Below are positions 1 through 7,353 of a stretch of 58,479 nt of DNA, piece after piece. A model generated the notes under the pieces. That model saw only the letters and a list, made by a program, of their open reading frames with translations. It did not search any database and was not told where the DNA came from. Source of the stretch: Idiomarina sp. MD25a. GTDB taxonomy: Bacteria > Pseudomonadota > Gammaproteobacteria > Enterobacterales > Alteromonadaceae. The DNA is taken from assembly GCF_001870515.1 (NCBI RefSeq), contig NZ_MDGT01000007.1:1-58479 (forward strand), given 5' to 3'. A program made the position numbers and the translations under genes. Numbering within the stretch: the first letter of the stretch is position 1; each line of letters begins with the position of its first letter.

Positions 1-12
1 TTACTGGGGGTT

Positions 13-35
13 ATTAGGGGGCTTTGCCCCCTAAT
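13..35. repeat. perfect 10-bp hairpin at left edge
   Basis: ATTAGGGGGC (13-22) and its exact complement GCCCCCTAAT (26-35) flank a TTT loop. The shape is that of an intrinsic terminator, but no T-run follows on either strand. It overlaps the stop codon of a doubtful leftward small ORF (31-177) and could end a transcript coming from either side. Confidence 0.5.
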
Positions 36-177
36 GGGTGACAAAATGACACGCATAATTAAACTCATTGATTCTAGGCTTCAGTGCGACCCCGATACGG
101 TAAAAAGCCTTGTACCACGCCCTGCTAGACAAAAAATCCCGATATGATAGTCTTGATTCGACCGTGTGTCGTAACAT
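31..177 (-). CDS. possible 48-residue small ORF, unrecognised
   Basis: On the minus strand an ATG at 177 opens a 48-codon frame starting MLRHTVESRL and ending at a TAG at 31-33. In its favour there is an AAGGA ribosome-binding-like sequence about 9 nt upstream, a TATAAT hexamer (213-218) placed to give a short leader, and a hairpin (13-35) at its stop. Against it, there is no good -35 hexamer, the peptide resembles nothing I know, and frames of this length arise by chance. The composition (many Arg, Tyr and Phe residues) gives no function. I list it only because promoter-like, RBS-like and hairpin elements line up. Confidence 0.2.
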   Translation of the reverse strand: MLRHTVESRLSYRDFLSSRAWYKAFYRIGVALKPRINEFNYACHFVTH

Positions 178-517
178 ATCTACTTATCCTTAAGTGCCTG
201 ATTTTAATATACATTATACGCAATCGTTAATATGAAAGTTGGGGCGGTCGATAAGCGGCTTCGCTCGCTCAGCCCTTGCCGTGGTCGGCTTAAGGATTTC
301 GACTCTAAAAAGCGCCTGTTTATTCAGGCGCTTCTACGTGAAATTTTGTCCAGCTTTGGCTGTTATGTATCGCAGATTTTGCGTACGAGCTTTAGCAATA
401 TCGTCGTGCTATTAGCTAACAGCTAAAGCCAACCTGTGCTAACATCGGTCGATTAATTTCATCTAAGATTGTTGTGGTCATATCTAAACTGACCATAGGA
501 TAAGGAACTCGATTTAT
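178..517. other. stretch without a supported gene upstream of lonH
   Basis: No convincing gene lies here. A rightward frame at 232-426 has no ribosome-binding site and an implausible sequence. On the minus strand, two short open pieces in different frames (481 to about 419, and about 417 to 335) lie upstream of the leftward terminator at 307-333. They could be remnants or a non-coding transcript. The lonH ribosome-binding site AAGGA is at 502-506. In E. coli matP lies upstream of lonH; it is not visible here. Confidence 0.4.
307..333 (-). terminator. leftward intrinsic terminator-like hairpin
   Basis: AAGCGCCTG (310-318) pairs with CAGGCGCTT (325-333) around a TTTATT loop. Read leftward, the stem is followed by five Ts (A-run 307-311 on the plus strand). 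No leftward gene is recognisable just to its right, so it may end a small unannotated transcript starting upstream of lonH. Confidence 0.5.
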
Positions 518-2431
518 ATGCAGCTGAGCGCTTCGCAACTAACTCCTCAAACACACGCATGGTTATCGCAACGGCCGAAAGAATGCAGTTCACAATTGCT
601 TGTCGGTCAACAGCGTGCCTTAAACGGTTTAGCGGCCGCTTTACGGCAAACGGGTGCTTACGGTCACTGTTTTGCGATCGTCCCTCGTGGCTTTAATCAT
701 AGAGAAGTGTTTGATGAGTGTTTTGCGACGACCACATGGCAACATAGTCGGTGGTTTGATTGGCTTTATTTAGCTGACCCGGACGATGCGTTGCGCCCGC
801 TGTGTGTTAATGTGCCATCGGGTAACGCGTTTGCGGTAATTGGTGCGTTACAACACATCTTGCAGCAACCGCTCGATCAGCGCGATGAGCTTGTCGAAGA
901 ACTGGTTACGTCGTTCGATACACGCGCTCTACGCGACTATATCCAACGTGTTAAGCAAAAAACCTTTGATGATTTTGCGTCCGACCAATTTGCGACAGTG
1001 ATTGTCGGACATGAGCACCCTGCTCCTTATTATTATTGTGATCGGGTATCAGAATCGCAGTTATTCGGCCAAATGGGTGTACAGTCCATTGGTGGCACCG
1101 TGCGTTCCGATTTACATCTACTCGAGCCGGGTTGGTTACTCAAGGCGAACGGCGGTGTATTGGCGATTGATATTGATGCGTTGCTTGAGCAACCAGCAAT
1201 GTATAAGCGTTTAAAGGAAGTCCTAAAAAGCGGATATTTTGAGTGGCCACAACCGACGATGGAAGCTGGAGCGGCCTATTTTTATCGTCCAGAGCCGGTA
1301 CCTATCGATATAAAAATTATCTTGGTGGGAAGCCGCAGCAGTTATGCAACGTTAAATGACTACGATGACGATTTCAGTGATTTATTTCCATTTTTAGCCG
1401 ACTTTCAATCGCGTTACGACACGATACAACAGCCAATCGGTGAATATTTTAAGTTTTTGCATTATGTTTGGGACAATGCTGACGTATTACCGTTAACAGA
1501 AGACGCTTACGCAGCCGTGTTAACCGAGGTATCGCGCTGGGCCGAACATCAAAATGAACTGAGCTTAGATGCTATCGCCCTACTTCAATTGCTTAAACAA
1601 GCGAATGCTGTTGCCTCACACGAGGAAAAGACACAAATAGACAGTGACAGCATACGTAGTGCCGTGAAACAGCAACGTGAGCGCGGTGGTTATATAGAAG
1701 AAGTGAGTCGGCGCAGTATTCTAAATAACGAAGTTCGTATCGATACGGCGGGTGAAGTCGTGGGTCAGGTGAACGGTTTGACGGTGGTCAGTGTTGCTGG
1801 CGTGGAGTTCGGCGAGCCATCGCGGATCACGGCAACTATCCATTATGGCGATGGCGATATTATTGATATTGAACGCAAGTCTGAGCTCTCGGGTAACATT
1901 CACACAAAAGGTGTGATGATCTTAAGCGCTTATTTGGCACATCATTTTGCACGCCATGAACCCATGTCGGTTTCTGCTACGGTGGTATTTGAGCAGTCTT
2001 ATCATGAGGTCGATGGTGATAGCGCCTCGTTGGGTGAGCTCTGCTGCTTAATCAGTGCGCTTGCTGATGTCCCCTTCAAGCAATCGGTTGCGCTGACCGG
2101 GGCGATTGACCAATTTGGTCAAGTGCAAGCGATTGGCGGTGTTAATGAAAAAATCCAAGGCTTTTTTGATTTATGTGCACTACGAGGTCTCGATGGTAGC
2201 CATCGTGTGTTGATTCCAGAATCAAACCAAAAGCAGTTGGTGTTACGCCCGGATATTGTCCAAGCAGTCGAACAAGGTCAGTTTCATATCCATACCGTTG
2301 ACCACGTTGATGAGGCGTTGTCATATTTATGTGATATGCCTGTGAAAGACTTATATCGGCAAGTCAAACTAAACGCACATCATGAACAAGAATCGGAGAA
2401 TCGTTCATGGTGGCAACGCTGGTTTAGTTGA
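518..2431 (+). CDS. lonH: Lon-family protease LonH (YcbZ-like)
   Basis: A 637-residue cytoplasmic Lon-type protein with a C-terminal S16 peptidase domain. The Ser-Lys dyad is visible: Ser502 in DGDSAS and Lys545 in GGVNEKI, which E. coli YcbZ also carries. The upstream AAA-like region is degenerate. Where a Walker A loop is expected (around residues 50-60) there is IVPRGFNHRE with no GK[ST], while a Walker-B-like stretch GGVLAIDIDALL remains. ATP hydrolysis is therefore doubtful, as for the E. coli homologue. The start is the ATG at 518, with AAGGA 11 nt upstream. It sits directly before fabA, the same order as ycbZ-fabA in Enterobacteria. The family assignment is firm; the substrates are unknown. 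Confidence 0.9.
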   Translation: MQLSASQLTPQTHAWLSQRPKECSSQLLVGQQRALNGLAAALRQTGAYGHCFAIVPRGFNHREVFDECFATTTWQHSRWFDWLYLADPDDALRPLCVNVPSGNAFAVIGALQHILQQPLDQRDELVEELVTSFDTRALRDYIQRVKQKTFDDFASDQFATVIVGHEHPAPYYYCDRVSESQLFGQMGVQSIGGTVRSDLHLLEPGWLLKANGGVLAIDIDALLEQPAMYKRLKEVLKSGYFEWPQPTMEAGAAYFYRPEPVPIDIKIILVGSRSSYATLNDYDDDFSDLFPFLADFQSRYDTIQQPIGEYFKFLHYVWDNADVLPLTEDAYAAVLTEVSRWAEHQNELSLDAIALLQLLKQANAVASHEEKTQIDSDSIRSAVKQQRERGGYIEEVSRRSILNNEVRIDTAGEVVGQVNGLTVVSVAGVEFGEPSRITATIHYGDGDIIDIERKSELSGNIHTKGVMILSAYLAHHFARHEPMSVSATVVFEQSYHEVDGDSASLGELCCLISALADVPFKQSVALTGAIDQFGQVQAIGGVNEKIQGFFDLCALRGLDGSHRVLIPESNQKQLVLRPDIVQAVEQGQFHIHTVDHVDEALSYLCDMPVKDLYRQVKLNAHHEQESENRSWWQRWFS

Positions 2432-2462
2432 TTCAAAGCACCCACTTCCACTAATCGGAGTT

Positions 2463-2488
2463 GTTTAGCGTACAGCTGTACGCTAAAC
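2463..2488. promoter_or_regulatory. FabR-type operator palindrome before fabA
   Basis: GTTTAGCGTACAG (2463-2475) is followed immediately by its exact reverse complement (2476-2488), a perfect 26-bp palindrome with an AGCGTACA/TGTACGCT core. That core matches what I recall of the operator of FabR, the TetR-type repressor of unsaturated fatty acid synthesis in E. coli. It lies 40 bp before the fabA ATG, just upstream of a TGGTATACA extended -10-like element (2505-2513). It has no T-run, so it is not a terminator for lonH. Confidence 0.75.
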
Positions 2489-2528
2489 TGCAATCTGATT
2501 TCAGTGGTATACAACATAAAAGGTCGTT

Positions 2529-3041
2529 ATGAATCAATCGAGTTTTTCTCGCGAAGATCTGATTGCATGCAGTGAAGGCGAATTATTTGGCCCAGGTAAC
2601 AGTCGCTTACCCGCCCCTAACATGTTGATGATGGATCGCATCGTGAACATTACCGAAAACGGCGGCGCGCATGACAAAGGGTTTATTCATGCAGAATTAG
2701 ATATTAATCCTGACTTGTGGTTTTTTGACTGCCACTTTAAGGGTGACCCTGTGATGCCAGGTTGTTTAGGCCTAGACGCTATGTGGCAATTAGTTGGGTT
2801 TTATCTAGGTTGGTCAGGTGGCCCCGGTCGCGGACGTGCGCTTGGTGTGGGTGAAGTCAAATTCACAGGTCAAATCTTGCCGCACCATAGCAAAGTCACC
2901 TATAAGATCGACATGAAACGTGTCATCAAGCGCAAACTTTTCATGGGTGTGGGTGATGGCGTAGTTGAAGTTGACGGCCGCCCTATCTATACCGCTAAAG
3001 ACTTAAAAGTTGGTTTATTTACCGATACCAGTACATTCTAA
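2529..3041 (+). CDS. fabA: 3-hydroxydecanoyl-ACP dehydratase/isomerase FabA
   Basis: A 170-residue enzyme (E. coli 171) that dehydrates 3-hydroxydecanoyl-ACP and isomerises trans-2- to cis-3-decenoyl-ACP, the branch point to unsaturated fatty acids. The hot-dog-fold active-site region is intact: His69 in [12 protein letters not shown] and Asp83 in GLDAMWQ. The ATG at 2529 follows AAAGG at 2518-2522. The perfect FabR-type palindrome 40 bp upstream suggests repression by acyl chains through FabR. A bidirectional terminator follows, shared with convergent rmf. The identification is certain. Confidence 0.98.
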   Translation: MNQSSFSREDLIACSEGELFGPGNSRLPAPNMLMMDRIVNITENGGAHDKGFIHAELDINPDLWFFDCHFKGDPVMPGCLGLDAMWQLVGFYLGWSGGPGRGRALGVGEVKFTGQILPHHSKVTYKIDMKRVIKRKLFMGVGDGVVEVDGRPIYTAKDLKVGLFTDTSTF

Positions 3042-3061
3042 AACGATGTACCAAGTGCAAT

Positions 3062-3090
3062 AAAAAAACGCCGGCTACTTGCCGGCGTTT
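3062..3090. terminator. bidirectional terminator between fabA and rmf
   Basis: AAACGCCGGC (3066-3075) pairs with GCCGGCGTTT (3081-3090) around a TACTT loop. The run of seven As at 3062-3068 becomes a strong U-tract for leftward rmf transcription. Rightward from fabA the U-tract is only three Ts, so termination there is weaker. Confidence 0.85.
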
Positions 3091-3112
3091 GTATATTAAT
3101 TTGCTGAGACAT

Positions 3113-3289
3113 TTAGCGGAACAAGCCGGTCCCCCTAGCCTCCATGGCATCTCGCCAACCGCCTAACCATTGAGACCTGAAGTCGTCTTGGGTTTGATAC
3201 GGACACTGATCCTTCGAGCGTCCTGATAATCCGGCTTTAAAGCCTTGAGTGTGGGCTCTTTCAAAGCGATCACGCTTCTGTCTTTTCAT
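3113..3289 (-). CDS. rmf: ribosome modulation factor RMF
   Basis: A 58-codon gene that encodes RMF, the small basic protein that dimerises 70S ribosomes into inactive 100S particles in stationary phase. The translation begins MKRQKRDRFERAHTQGFKAG and contains the family hallmarks GRSKDQCPYQT and SQWLGGWRDAM, close to E. coli RMF (55 residues). The ATG at 3289 has a GGGG-containing ribosome-binding site a few bases upstream. It is convergent with fabA, as in Enterobacteria, and shares the terminator at 3062-3090. A weak promoter (TTGAAC at 3386-3391, TATCAA at 3364-3369, read leftward) lies upstream. The gene is easily missed because of its length; the assignment is secure. Confidence 0.95.
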   Translation of the reverse strand: MKRQKRDRFERAHTQGFKAGLSGRSKDQCPYQTQDDFRSQWLGGWRDAMEARGTGLFR

Positions 3290-3395
3290 AAAACTACCCC
3301 TTTTTCACTTTTTATTCGGTTGTGATTATCAAAAGAGCGCATTAACTAATGCCCTCCCTATAATTGATAACGCGAAACCAGGATAGTTCAATGTG

Positions 3396-3453
3396 AAAAA
3401 GTAACACAGCCTACTTGCAAATACTTAACAAGTTGAAACTGTGTTACTTTTTT
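3396..3453 (-). terminator. terminator of the rlmKL-uup-DUF3466 operon
   Basis: AAAAAGTAACACAG (3396-3409) pairs with CTGTGTTACTTTTT (3439-3452), with a smaller ACTTG/CAAGT hairpin inside the long loop. It lies 12 bp past the DUF3466 stop. A- and T-runs at both ends make it symmetrical, but only the leftward side has an upstream gene. Confidence 0.75.
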
Positions 3454-3465
3454 ATGATATTTTCT

Positions 3466-5193
3466 TTATGATTTTTTGATATTTTTAAGCTGACGACGGC
3501 GCGAAAGTGTAATAAAGAAACCGAGTAGCGATAAGCCCGCTAGCGGGAGGCCGCCAAAACTAGCGCCACTGCGTTCTACTTTGTTTTCTTCCTCTCGGCA
3601 GTTGTTTAACTCACCTTCAATCGGATCCATTTTGATGGTGACCGAAACTTCACGCGTTTGTGTTTCGCCATTACCGTCAACATACTCTTCAGTTTTCAAT
3701 GCCGAAGCCACGATTTCACCTGAATCAGTCACCGCACGCGCATCGACGATAAAGTATGGACTATCGCAAGCGATTGCATCGTTCAAGTTAATGAATTCAG
3801 CATTTTCTGCAGCGGTATCATAGAGAAACCCAACACGACGGCGAGTTGTGGAGAGTGTCGGTTCAATTTCGCCAGTACCGACAACTAAACCATTATTATT
3901 AATGTCACTCGGTACCGTTGATGAGCCATTGAAAAAGCCTGGTAAGGTTTCCATAGTGGCACTATCAACGTCGTAATAAAAACCGGTATTACGTAAGTTA
4001 CCTGCACGTGTCGCTGTTAAATAACCAACCGCACGATTGTTGTCATTAATATCGTTGGCCGAGCCCCAGAAGTATTCATCACTTTCGGTCACCGCAATCG
4101 CCTCACCATCAACAAATATCGCAGGCATACGAATCGCACCACGATCGGGGTGGTAAGTGTAACTTTGACCCACAGCAATGCCATTATTATTCACCGCATA
4201 GGCATAGCTAGAGAAGTCAGACTGGTCTTCTTCACGACGCTCAGTCAAAGTGCCGAGCTCAGTTGAAGAAATAACGTCACCGTTTGCATCTAACTGCCAA
4301 AGGAAACCACGGATATCGTAGATAGAACGACGCGAAGAATAATTTGAACGGCTGTAATACAAAATAGGTGCAATGTTGTTGGCCGTTGCGTTATGCAGCT
4401 CTAACCAAAGTTCAGAGGCACAGACTTCAACTGGGCGCGTCTGAATCGACTCACTGTCCTCACCTGGCGTACAACTTTCTATAGTGGTCGCTGCACCGGG
4501 ACTTACACCGATACTTGCATAACCCGCGGCTAAACCACTGTCATTAACATCCATGATGGCACTTTCACCACCAAGAATAGATTGTTCTGGCGGTGCGACC
4601 GTCGCAGTTTGGCCATCCTGATACCACACACCTCGTGAGATATAGTCACGCACGTAAAAGGTATTCGTTTGTTCGTCACCTTCACTATCGGTATAGGTGA
4701 AATCAACGGGTTTATAAGCGCCGTACCCCATACCCACAGCGGTATTTGCACCATTGATACTATTCAGATAGGTAATCGTGGAAACATCTTCTGGATCATC
4801 AAAAAAAGAAACGGGCAAAGTCATTCCGTCGTACAGAAATGCTTGATAAGGCGCGATGGGTTTCTGTAAGAAGTTATTGTTTGTATTCGCCGCTAAGGAA
4901 TTAACGATAAATTCGTATTGTGCAGGTGTTAGCTCCTCAACTTCTTCGATATCCGTAATACCAAGGCTGGCAAGCTGTGCCGCTGTTAATTGGCTTAGAT
5001 CAATATCGACATTGGTCGGAAAGCTTGAGATACCTACAATGAACCCTTGCTCGTTCATGTCACGCGGAAAGCTACTACGGAAGTTATCTGCCGTTGCAAT
5101 TTCTTCAATTGAGAAAGTATCTGCGGCTGCCGTCGTACTGCAGGCTGCCAATACGCTCGCTACCAATAAATGCTTAGAAAATGGTTTCATCAC
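3466..5193 (-). CDS. DUF3466 HAF-repeat envelope protein
   Basis: A 575-residue exported protein of the DUF3466 family, function unknown. The N-terminus is a signal peptide (about residues 1-24). It contains VLAAC (Cys18), a possible lipobox, although cleavage after TAAA is equally possible. The body carries at least six degenerate repeats of the HAF type, of form (D/V)(I/V/M)NxxGxxVG, for example DMNEQGFIVG (45-54), DVNDSGLAAG, VNNNGIAVG and DINNNGLVVG. Such repeats suggest a beta-rich extracellular fold. The C-terminus is GASFGGLPLAGLSLLG, a hydrophobic stretch, then RRRQ, resembling a GlyGly-CTERM (rhombosortase) sorting tail. It starts 2 bp after uup and is probably co-transcribed with it. 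The reason for coupling with an ABC-F protein is unknown. Confidence 0.8.
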   Translation of the reverse strand: MMKPFSKHLLVASVLAACSTTAAADTFSIEEIATADNFRSSFPRDMNEQGFIVGISSFPTNVDIDLSQLTAAQLASLGITDIEEVEELTPAQYEFIVNSLAANTNNNFLQKPIAPYQAFLYDGMTLPVSFFDDPEDVSTITYLNSINGANTAVGMGYGAYKPVDFTYTDSEGDEQTNTFYVRDYISRGVWYQDGQTATVAPPEQSILGGESAIMDVNDSGLAAGYASIGVSPGAATTIESCTPGEDSESIQTRPVEVCASELWLELHNATANNIAPILYYSRSNYSSRRSIYDIRGFLWQLDANGDVISSTELGTLTERREEDQSDFSSYAYAVNNNGIAVGQSYTYHPDRGAIRMPAIFVDGEAIAVTESDEYFWGSANDINDNNRAVGYLTATRAGNLRNTGFYYDVDSATMETLPGFFNGSSTVPSDINNNGLVVGTGEIEPTLSTTRRRVGFLYDTAAENAEFINLNDAIACDSPYFIVDARAVTDSGEIVASALKTEEYVDGNGETQTREVSVTIKMDPIEGELNNCREEENKVERSGASFGGLPLAGLSLLGFFITLSRRRQLKNIKKS

Positions 5194-5195
5194 GG

Positions 5196-7118
5196 TTAAC
5201 TACTCTGTTTTGATAAATTTTCGAGTTCTTCCCAACGCTCTAAGTAGCTCATCAGTTGCTCTTCAAGAGCCCCTGCCTGCTCCATCACGGGCTGCGTGAC
5301 GTCGATGGGTTGAGAGAAAAACTCCGGTTCATTCATTTGTTGCTGCAGTGTTTCAATATCAGTTTCTGTCTGTTCTATTTTTGCAGGCAACTCATCGAGT
5401 TCTCGTTGTAACTTGTAGGATAACTTTTTCTGCTTAGTTACTGAACCCTTGTTGTTACTTTGTTGTGTAGACGGCTTGTCAGACTCTTTAGGAGTCGATT
5501 TTGTTCCATAATCAGGTGAACTTTTACGCGCAAGATAGTGTTCAATCTCAGAAAAGCCACCAAAAATCTCGGTGATCTGACCCTCGCCTTCAAACAGCAA
5601 TACCGAGGTTGCCGTATTATCAACGAATTCACGGTCGTGGCTCACCAATAACACTGTGCCCTCGTAGTCGGCAATAATTTGCTCAAGTAACTCAAGAGTC
5701 TCAATATCCAAATCGTTGGTTGGTTCATCGAGTACCAAAATATTGCTGGGTTTGAGCAGTATTTTGGCCAATAGCGCACGGTTACGTTCGCCACCTGACA
5801 ATGCACGCACCGGCGTGCGTGATTGCTTGGGACTAAACAAAAAATCTTGTAGATAACTTAGAATATGCCGTGGACGACCCTGGAACACAATATCCTGTTT
5901 ACCATCACCCACGTTATCCATTACCGATTTCTCTGGGTCGAGTTGCGAACGGTGTTGGTCAAAATAGGCTATTTCTAGGTTAGTTCCAAGTTTAATAGTG
6001 CCGGCATCAACACGCTGCTCACCCAAGATAACTTTAATCAGTGTACTCTTACCACATCCATTAGGACCGACAAGCGCCACTTTATCGCCACGTTGTAACA
6101 GCAAGTCGAGATCACGAATGATCGGCTTATCGAAGCTCAATTCAACATGTTCGCCTTCAAAAACGCGCTTGCCAGAACGCTGCGCTTGATTAACTTGCAT
6201 CTTCGCATTGCCCTGTAGCTCGCGCCGTTGTGCCCGTTCTTTACGCAATTGCTGCAATGCTCGTACACGGCCCTCATTGCGCGTACGGCGGGCTTTAATG
6301 CCTTGGCGAATCCAGGTTTCTTCAGCCGCAAGCTTCTTATCAAACTCTGCATTTTGCGACTGCTCAATCTCCAGTAGCTCCTGCTTTTTCGCGATATAAT
6401 TATCGTAGTTACCAGGAAAGGACGTTAAATGGCCACGGTCTAAGTCAACAATACGCGTTGCCAGTTTGCGTATGAACGCACGGTCATGGCTGATAAATAA
6501 AATAGCGCCATTAAACTGCAGTAGCTGTTCCTCAAGCCACTGCACCATGTCGACATCCAAATGGTTGGTAGGCTCGTCGAGTAAAAGTACATCAGGATCG
6601 ACAACGAGTGCCCGAGCCAACGCGACGCGTCGCAACCAGCCACCTGACAGCTGCGACATCGACACATCCGCCGGCAGACTTAATCGAGTTAATACTTGTT
6701 CAATGCGCGTCGCAAATTGCCAGCCATTTTGCGCATCAATTTGAGTTTGCAGGTTATCGAGCGCTTTCATCATTTCATCGCTCGGATCATCGGCAATCAT
6801 ACTCGATAAGCGATTAAATTCATTAAGCTTTTCACCCACATCGGCAAGCGCCTGAGCAACGTAATCATAGACTGACATTTCTAACTGTGCGGGCGGATCT
6901 TGAGGTAAACGTGTGACGACCGTATCACCTACATATTGCACCTGACCGTCATCAAGGTTGATTTCTTGGTCAATGACTTTCAATAAAGTCGATTTACCCG
7001 CTCCATTACGACCGACTAAACAGACTCGCTCGCCAGCCTCTAATATAAATTCAGCATGATCAAGAATGGCATCAGCGCCAAAAGCCAACTGTGCATCCTG
7101 AACGCGTATCAAACTCAT
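5196..7118 (-). CDS. uup: ABC-F ATPase Uup
   Basis: A 640-residue cytoplasmic ABC-F protein (E. coli Uup 635). It has two ATP-binding cassettes with no membrane domain: Walker A GRNGAGKST near residue 36 and GPNGCGKST near 350, signatures LSGGW and LSGGE, and Walker B LLLDEPTNHLD and LVLDEPTNDLD. A basic linker joins the cassettes. The C-terminal region (about 540-640) is low-complexity, then a predicted coiled coil (LQRELDELPAKIEQTETDIE), the DNA-binding domain typical of Uup. Uup affects precise transposon excision and ribosome function in E. coli. The start overlaps the stop of the glutaredoxin-like gene by 4 bp (ATGA). It is the third gene of the rlmKL operon. Confidence 0.96.
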   Translation of the reverse strand: MSLIRVQDAQLAFGADAILDHAEFILEAGERVCLVGRNGAGKSTLLKVIDQEINLDDGQVQYVGDTVVTRLPQDPPAQLEMSVYDYVAQALADVGEKLNEFNRLSSMIADDPSDEMMKALDNLQTQIDAQNGWQFATRIEQVLTRLSLPADVSMSQLSGGWLRRVALARALVVDPDVLLLDEPTNHLDVDMVQWLEEQLLQFNGAILFISHDRAFIRKLATRIVDLDRGHLTSFPGNYDNYIAKKQELLEIEQSQNAEFDKKLAAEETWIRQGIKARRTRNEGRVRALQQLRKERAQRRELQGNAKMQVNQAQRSGKRVFEGEHVELSFDKPIIRDLDLLLQRGDKVALVGPNGCGKSTLIKVILGEQRVDAGTIKLGTNLEIAYFDQHRSQLDPEKSVMDNVGDGKQDIVFQGRPRHILSYLQDFLFSPKQSRTPVRALSGGERNRALLAKILLKPSNILVLDEPTNDLDIETLELLEQIIADYEGTVLLVSHDREFVDNTATSVLLFEGEGQITEIFGGFSEIEHYLARKSSPDYGTKSTPKESDKPSTQQSNNKGSVTKQKKLSYKLQRELDELPAKIEQTETDIETLQQQMNEPEFFSQPIDVTQPVMEQAGALEEQLMSYLERWEELENLSKQSS

Positions 7119-7345
7119 GATTCAATAAACTCCTTTGCCTTTTGCACATCAAAAGGCCAACGCAATTCGTTATCATCGGCATCAACCAACACCGGCACGA
7201 GCCAACCATATTCTTTTTGAAGGGCTTCATCTGTACTGATATCAACGACACCCAACTCGATAGGTTCATCGAGATCCAATTGATTCAGCAGCAATAATGC
7301 TTCTTTACACAACGGGCAGTGAGGCTTGGTTAATAAATAGTGCAC
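7115..7345 (-). CDS. glutaredoxin-like small protein (DUF836)
   Basis: A 76-residue thioredoxin-fold protein with the redox motif CPLC at residues 10-13 (TKPHCPLCKEA) and a VPVLVD cis-Pro-type segment at 50-55, characteristic of the glutaredoxin-like DUF836 family. It lies 8 bp after rlmKL and overlaps uup by 4 bp, so it is translated from the same message. A thiol-reductase role is inferred from the motif; the substrate is unknown. Confidence 0.85.
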   Translation of the reverse strand: MHYLLTKPHCPLCKEALLLLNQLDLDEPIELGVVDISTDEALQKEYGWLVPVLVDADDNELRWPFDVQKAKEFIES

Positions 7346-7353
7346 GCTTCCAC

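Noticed and set aside
232-426. Rightward 64-codon frame upstream of lonH
   Set aside because: It has no ribosome-binding site, an implausible sequence, and it spans the leftward terminator hairpin at 307-333.
518-2431. lonH as a standard ATP-dependent Lon protease
   Set aside because: There is no Walker A GK[ST] motif and no N-terminal Lon substrate domain; it fits the degenerate YcbZ group.
2463-2488. The palindrome before fabA as a lonH terminator
   Set aside because: There is no loop and no T-run. Perfect dyad symmetry and position fit an operator.
4856-5299. 147-codon plus-strand frame across the DUF3466 and uup ends
   Set aside because: It runs antisense across two well-supported genes and has no recognisable domain.
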